Source: an uncultured Dysgonomonas sp.
Lineage (GTDB): Bacteria; Bacteroidota; Bacteroidia; Bacteroidales; Dysgonomonadaceae
NCBI GenBank assembly: GCA_937995835.1
Contig: CALKIV010000025.1
Location: 1-64,000, forward strand
Direction: 5' to 3'
Length of the DNA: 64,000 bases
In this document: positions 61,141-64,000 of the stretch, piece by piece
How the letters are laid out: each line of letters starts with the position of its first letter
How positions within the stretch are numbered: position 1 is the stretch's first letter
The notes under the pieces: generated by a model
What the model saw: the letters and a program-made list of their open reading frames with translations, nothing else
Database searches by the model: none
What the model was told of the DNA's origin: nothing
Translations under genes and position numbers: made by a program

Positions 61141-61716
61141 TCATTTACTCCCAAAACCGGCTTTTTGCTTGTACTCGAAATTGTCTGATAAATTGAGTCT
61201 TAACTGCAATGGGAATTTATGCCATTTCGGTTTTTTGTTCTTTACCATCTTGTTTGGAAAAGATGTGATATCTATTTCTAATTTCTTATTAAAACCCGAA
61301 AGGTCGGTTTGTAATTTTTTAGTGAACTCATCAGGGGCAATGTATTCTAATTTCTTGCCTTTATCTTTGATGTAAAAATAGAATTTCAGCTCTTGCTTTT
61401 TCAGGTTTGTGGTATCTGGTTGCCCTTTTATTTCGTAGAGATAAGCGTAATTGTAATAAGTAGGTACCATGATCATGAGCTCGCTCCCATTTGGGTTAAT
61501 TTTTTTGTCTGCAAGGAATGTCATTTCAAAATACGATATGCTATGATAATTCATTGCTCTGTAAGTTCCCCATGTTGGAAAATCGTCGTTGTCTAACTCT
61601 AGGGTGCAGTATGTCTTGTCTTTTTCATACGTATAGACCGGTCCTTGAGCGTATATGTTGAGAACTCCTGAAAAAAAGAATGACAGCATGAATATATATT
61701 TGAGAGTAGTGTTCAT
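61141..61716 (-). CDS. Hypothetical secreted protein, paralogue of the next gene
   Basis: Unrecognised 191-residue protein with a signal peptide cleaved near residue 24 (LNIYAQ before GPVYTYEKD). It shares with the gene at 61856 the pattern VYxYxxDKxYCTxELD, then GTYRAxxYxxIxxFEMTF, an aromatic-rich middle (PTYYNYAYLYEIKGQ) and a basic end with W-x-K-F-P. The two are tandem paralogues. Probably periplasmic; function unknown. Confidence 0.8.
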   Translation of the reverse strand: MNTTLKYIFMLSFFFSGVLNIYAQGPVYTYEKDKTYCTLELDNDDFPTWGTYRAMNYHSISYFEMTFLADKKINPNGSELMIMVPTYYNYAYLYEIKGQPDTTNLKKQELKFYFYIKDKGKKLEYIAPDEFTKKLQTDLSGFNKKLEIDITSFPNKMVKNKKPKWHKFPLQLRLNLSDNFEYKQKAGFGSK

Positions 61717-61767
61717 AGTTGTTCATTTATTTTTAGTCAGCAGGCTAGTTGTTTCTTGTTTGAAATA

Positions 61768-61815
61768 AAAAACGGCTGTGAGGCTAGAAATGTTTAGCCT
61801 GCTTCAGCCGTTTTT
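61768..61815 (-). terminator. Terminator between the two paralogues
   Basis: AAAAACGGCTG (61768-61778) pairs perfectly with CAGCCGTTTTT (61805-61815), with an inner AGGCTA/TAGCCT stem. On the minus strand it lies about 40 bases after the stop of the upstream paralogue, so the two genes are separate transcripts. Confidence 0.9.
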
Positions 61816-61855
61816 CTTAATTGCTTTCTTTGCCAATAATTTGGCTAAGTGTAGA

Positions 61856-62404
61856 TTAATATTTTCGTCCTAACATTTTATCTTTATCTCTTATGCTTTT
61901 TCTGAGTCCTGATGGGAATTTACCCCAACTGACAGAATTGACCTTGGTAAAGGTCTCTGGCATCTTAGTAAAGTTGATTGCTCGTTTTTCCGGCAGAATA
62001 GATTTTTTATAGATCTTCTGTTTTTGTTCATCCGGAGTGTTAGGCGTAATAGAGGTATCTGTTTGGATAAAAGTAAGATAGTACTCTTCTGGATCCAACT
62101 TTTCTCTTTGTCCTATTAGCTTAGTCAGGTATGAGTGATAATAGAAATCAGGAGTAACGGTAATGATGGTTTCTCCATACTCATTGACTGTTGAACGTGC
62201 CGAAAAGGTCATTTCAAAAAACAGGATATCGTAGTATTGATATGCTCTGTATGTCCCTTTCACGGTGGTTGAATCGGGATAAAGTTTTCTGTCTAATTCA
62301 AAGGTACAATATGCTTTGTCGTCTTTATACTCATAGACTGTGATTTGAGCAAATAGATTTGTACCTAGAAATAAAATTATAAACAATGATATAAGTTTCT
62401 TCAT
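61856..62404 (-). CDS. Hypothetical secreted protein, paralogue of the downstream gene
   Basis: Unrecognised 182-residue protein; signal peptide ends near LFAQ before ITVYEYKDDKAYCTFELD. Shared pattern with the gene at 61141 runs the full length: GTYRAYQYYDILFFEMTFSA, PDFYYHSYLTKLIGQ, and VSWGKFPSGLRKSI. Divergence is substantial, so the duplication is not recent. No catalytic motif is obvious. Confidence 0.8.
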   Translation of the reverse strand: MKKLISLFIILFLGTNLFAQITVYEYKDDKAYCTFELDRKLYPDSTTVKGTYRAYQYYDILFFEMTFSARSTVNEYGETIITVTPDFYYHSYLTKLIGQREKLDPEEYYLTFIQTDTSITPNTPDEQKQKIYKKSILPEKRAINFTKMPETFTKVNSVSWGKFPSGLRKSIRDKDKMLGRKY

Positions 62405-62511
62405 GACTACTTGTTCTATTTTAGAGTAATAAAAAGATTTTTCAATTGCTAAAGCTAATAAAAAATAACTTTTTTTCTAGTGTAATTTATCTAAAAGGTT
62501 GTTTTATAGAG

Positions 62512-62548
62512 AAAACAAGGTGAAACAAATTTTGCTCCACCTTGTTTT
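62512..62548 (-). terminator. Terminator after rplI
   Basis: AAAACAAGGTG (62512-62522) pairs perfectly with CACCTTGTTTT (62538-62548). It ends the rpsF-rpsR-rplI transcript on the minus strand. Confidence 0.9.
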
Positions 62549-62564
62549 TTAATATAGTTTGTTC

Positions 62565-63005
62565 TTATTCAGATACAACTTCGAATGGTAATTCTACAGT
62601 TACTTCTTTGTGAAGTTTGATTGTAGCATTGTATTTACCAATTTCTTTCACACCTTTCACAGAAATTAGTTTTCTGTCGATCAGGTGACCAGCTTTCTCA
62701 AGAGCTTCAGCAATTTGGATGTTTGTTACCGATCCAAAGATAGTACCTGTTGTACTTGTTTTTGCACCTACTGTAACAGTTACCCCTTCTAGTTTTTGAG
62801 CTAATTCTTGAGCTTCTTGTTTGATTTTCTCAAGCTTGTGGGCACGTTGTTTAAGATTCTCTGCAACAACTTTCTTTGCAGATTTTGTAGCTATAACAGC
62901 TTTCCCTTGAGGAAGCAAGAAGTTACGTCCGTAACCATCTTTTACTGTTACAACATCATCTTTGTAGCCCAAGTTGAGCATATCTTCTAATAAAATTACT
63001 TCCAT
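62565..63005 (-). CDS. rplI: 50S ribosomal protein L9
   Basis: L9 (146 residues): N-terminal rRNA-binding domain with VILLEDMLNLGYKDDVVTVKDGYGRNFLLPQGKA, a long connecting helix (about 42-75) and the C-terminal domain. AGGAGG lies on the minus strand at plus 63013-63018, seven bases before the ATG, an exact Shine-Dalgarno at ideal spacing. The gene follows rpsR by 16 bases. Bacteroidetes genes normally lack such sites, so translation of rplI may be regulated differently from its neighbours. Confidence 0.97.
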   Translation of the reverse strand: MEVILLEDMLNLGYKDDVVTVKDGYGRNFLLPQGKAVIATKSAKKVVAENLKQRAHKLEKIKQEAQELAQKLEGVTVTVGAKTSTTGTIFGSVTNIQIAEALEKAGHLIDRKLISVKGVKEIGKYNATIKLHKEVTVELPFEVVSE

Positions 63006-63021
63006 TTCTTTTCCTCCTTTT

Positions 63022-63288
63022 TTATTTCATTAAGTCAGTAACATAAGGAAGCAAAGCCAAATGGCGAGCCCTCTTAACCGCTTGTGCTACACGACGTTGG
63101 AATTTCAAAGATGTTCCTGTGATACGACGAGGAAGAATTTTTCCTTGTTCGTTCAAGAATTTTTTAAGAAATTCAGGATCTTTATAGTCAATATATTTGA
63201 TTCCGCTTTTTTTGAAACGGCAATATTTTTTCTTTTTAATATCTACAGATGGTGGTGTAAGATATCTGATTTCTGATTTTTGTGCCAT
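63022..63288 (-). CDS. rpsR: 30S ribosomal protein S18
   Basis: S18 (88 residues) with the family core IKYIDYKDPEFLKKFLNEQGKILPRRITGTSLKFQRRVAQAVKRARHLALLPY. It pairs with S6 on the 30S platform. Two bases separate it from the rpsF stop, and no Shine-Dalgarno precedes its ATG. Confidence 0.97.
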   Translation of the reverse strand: MAQKSEIRYLTPPSVDIKKKKYCRFKKSGIKYIDYKDPEFLKKFLNEQGKILPRRITGTSLKFQRRVAQAVKRARHLALLPYVTDLMK

Positions 63289-63290
63289 AA

Positions 63291-63650
63291 TTAGTTTTCT
63301 TTTACTTCTTCTTTTTTAGACGATTTTAATTTTCTTCTCTTTTCTGCATATTCAAGAGCGTATTTGTCTTGACGGAAAGTCAAGAAACGGATCACGCGCT
63401 CGTCACGACGGAATTGAGTTTCTAGAGTTGCTATCAAGCTTGGATCAGCTTGGAACTCTATCATTGCATAAAAACCAGTAGATTTCTTTTGGATAGGGTA
63501 AGCTAGCTTGCGAAGACCCCAAAGCTCTTCGTTCACTACTTTCGCTTCTCCATTGGCTTCGATGAAAGCCTTGAATTTGTCTACTGCTTCCTTTGTCTGA
63601 GCTTCAGACAAAACGGGAGTTAAAATGAAAACAGCTTCGTAATTGTTCAT
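63291..63650 (-). CDS. rpsF: 30S ribosomal protein S6
   Basis: S6 (119 residues): YEAVFILTPVLSE at the start, LWGLRKLAYPIQKKSTGFYAMIEF in the middle, RRDERVIRFLTFR near the end, and a short Lys-rich tail (RRKLKSSKKEEVKEN). First gene of the rpsF-rpsR-rplI operon. Confidence 0.97.
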   Translation of the reverse strand: MNNYEAVFILTPVLSEAQTKEAVDKFKAFIEANGEAKVVNEELWGLRKLAYPIQKKSTGFYAMIEFQADPSLIATLETQFRRDERVIRFLTFRQDKYALEYAEKRRKLKSSKKEEVKEN

Positions 63651-63701
63651 AAAATATAAATTGATTTTAAATAATTTATCTCATCCTCTCGAATGAGCGT
63701 G

Positions 63702-63733
63702 CAAAGATAGAAATATTTTTCTAAAACTGCAAG
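63702..63733 (-). promoter_or_regulatory. Promoter of rpsF-rpsR-rplI
   Basis: Minus-strand TATCTTTG (plus 63702-63709) matches the -7 element; CTTG (plus 63730-63733) lies 20 nt upstream as a partial -33. The leader is about 45 nt. Confidence 0.6.
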
Positions 63734-63766
63734 ACTGCATTTTAGACTTTCTGTCTTTGGCTTTGT

Positions 63767-63994
63767 TTATTTTAATTCTAAACATTTTGCATTTTGGAAA
63801 TCTACCTTCTCCACTGCCTGATGGAGGTCTATCCATTGAAAGTCAGCAAGCATCTGCTCAAACTTAGGATAGGCGTGCTTTATGCCGTAGTATGACTTAA
63901 AGGTGCGGGCAGCTGATAGATGCTTGAATCGGGGTTGATCGTAGTCGAAATCTCGCATATGAAGATAGGTCATATTGTATTCCAACTTTTTCAT
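63767..63994 (-). CDS. C-terminal part of a gene running off the window edge (unrecognised)
   Basis: An open frame of 75 codons ends at 63767 and stays open to the window edge; an ATG at 63994 is the first seen but the gene may start beyond 64000. The text (RDFDYDQPRFKHLSAARTFKSYYG, FEQMLADFQWIDLHQAVEKV) is polar and aromatic and I do not recognise it. It lies upstream of the rpsF promoter on the same strand, so it may be the 3' end of the neighbouring gene. Confidence 0.45.
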   Translation of the reverse strand: MKKLEYNMTYLHMRDFDYDQPRFKHLSAARTFKSYYGIKHAYPKFEQMLADFQWIDLHQAVEKVDFQNAKCLELK

Positions 63995-64000
63995 TAATTT

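Noticed and set aside
1..64000. CRISPR array, insertion sequence, integrase or prophage
   Set aside because: No spaced direct repeats of CRISPR type, no transposase or integrase reading frame and no phage genes were seen.

Overview
The window is core chromosome of a member of the Bacteroidota, almost certainly order Bacteroidales. The evidence is direct: many start regions carry the Bacteroides-type promoter (TTTG near -33 and TAnnTTTG near -7), Shine-Dalgarno sequences are mostly absent, surface proteins carry lipoprotein signals typical of the phylum, and families such as NigD-like, DUF4494, CbpM next to CbpA, GH3 and long-tailed RluB are present. Genus is not certain; a Dysgonomonas- or Porphyromonas-like relative is a guess. 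Base composition is AT-rich and coding density is high. I see no insertion sequence, prophage, CRISPR array or rRNA gene.

Layout. 1-0.7 kb: end of a tRNA-Asn and a secreted TIMP/netrin-like protein. 0.8-8.2 kb: rimP-nusA-infB, then ompH, murI and dinB. 8.2-12.7 kb: a small RHH-like protein, tadA, a NigD-like lipoprotein, a Fur-family regulator, purA and a YugP-type membrane protease. 12.8-21 kb: two overlapping membrane metallophosphoesterases, recN, a DegT-type aminotransferase, purB, and an RluB-type pseudouridine synthase with a long repetitive tail. 21-29.4 kb: cbpA-cbpM (minus), asnS, lipoproteins and a GNAT, then kdsA-comB-yraN-yjbR-birA. 29.5-36.5 kb: an arginine cluster (argR, GNAT, argG, argC, argD) with three non-arginine genes between its members, including a MutS-like ATPase. 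36.5-43.3 kb: dnaJ-grpE, a lipoprotein, an SLC13/TrkA-C permease, and GH3 with a Crp/Fnr regulator. 43.5-51.8 kb: tig, clpP, clpX, recQ, coaD and an S41 protease. 51.8-53.3 kb: a small AT-rich accessory cassette bounded by two inverted, partly identical terminators and lying beside tRNA-Ala. 53.4-64 kb (minus strand): oxyR, yggS, DUF4494 with a long foldable leader, a lipoprotein, gapdh, a DUF2314-ankyrin protein, pgl-zwf, two paralogous secreted proteins, and rpsF-rpsR-rplI.

How genes work together. Protein synthesis and folding dominate: RimP, NusA, IF-2, AsnRS, TadA, RluB, S6/S18/L9, trigger factor, DnaJ/GrpE, CbpA/CbpM and ClpXP. PurA and PurB catalyse the two steps that convert IMP to AMP. 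The arg genes form an ArgR-controlled biosynthetic unit. Zwf and Pgl supply the first two steps of the oxidative pentose phosphate pathway.

Most interesting points: (1) a free-standing homologue of EF-Tu domain III in the 52-kb cassette; (2) the inverted terminator copies bounding that cassette; (3) a roughly 165-nt foldable leader upstream of DUF4494-yggS-oxyR; (4) a terminator-like hairpin between the promoter and start of rimP-nusA; (5) a textbook Shine-Dalgarno before rplI in an organism that otherwise lacks them; (6) the MutS-like/Sm-like pair inside the arginine cluster. Everything here rests on reading the sequence; no database search was run.
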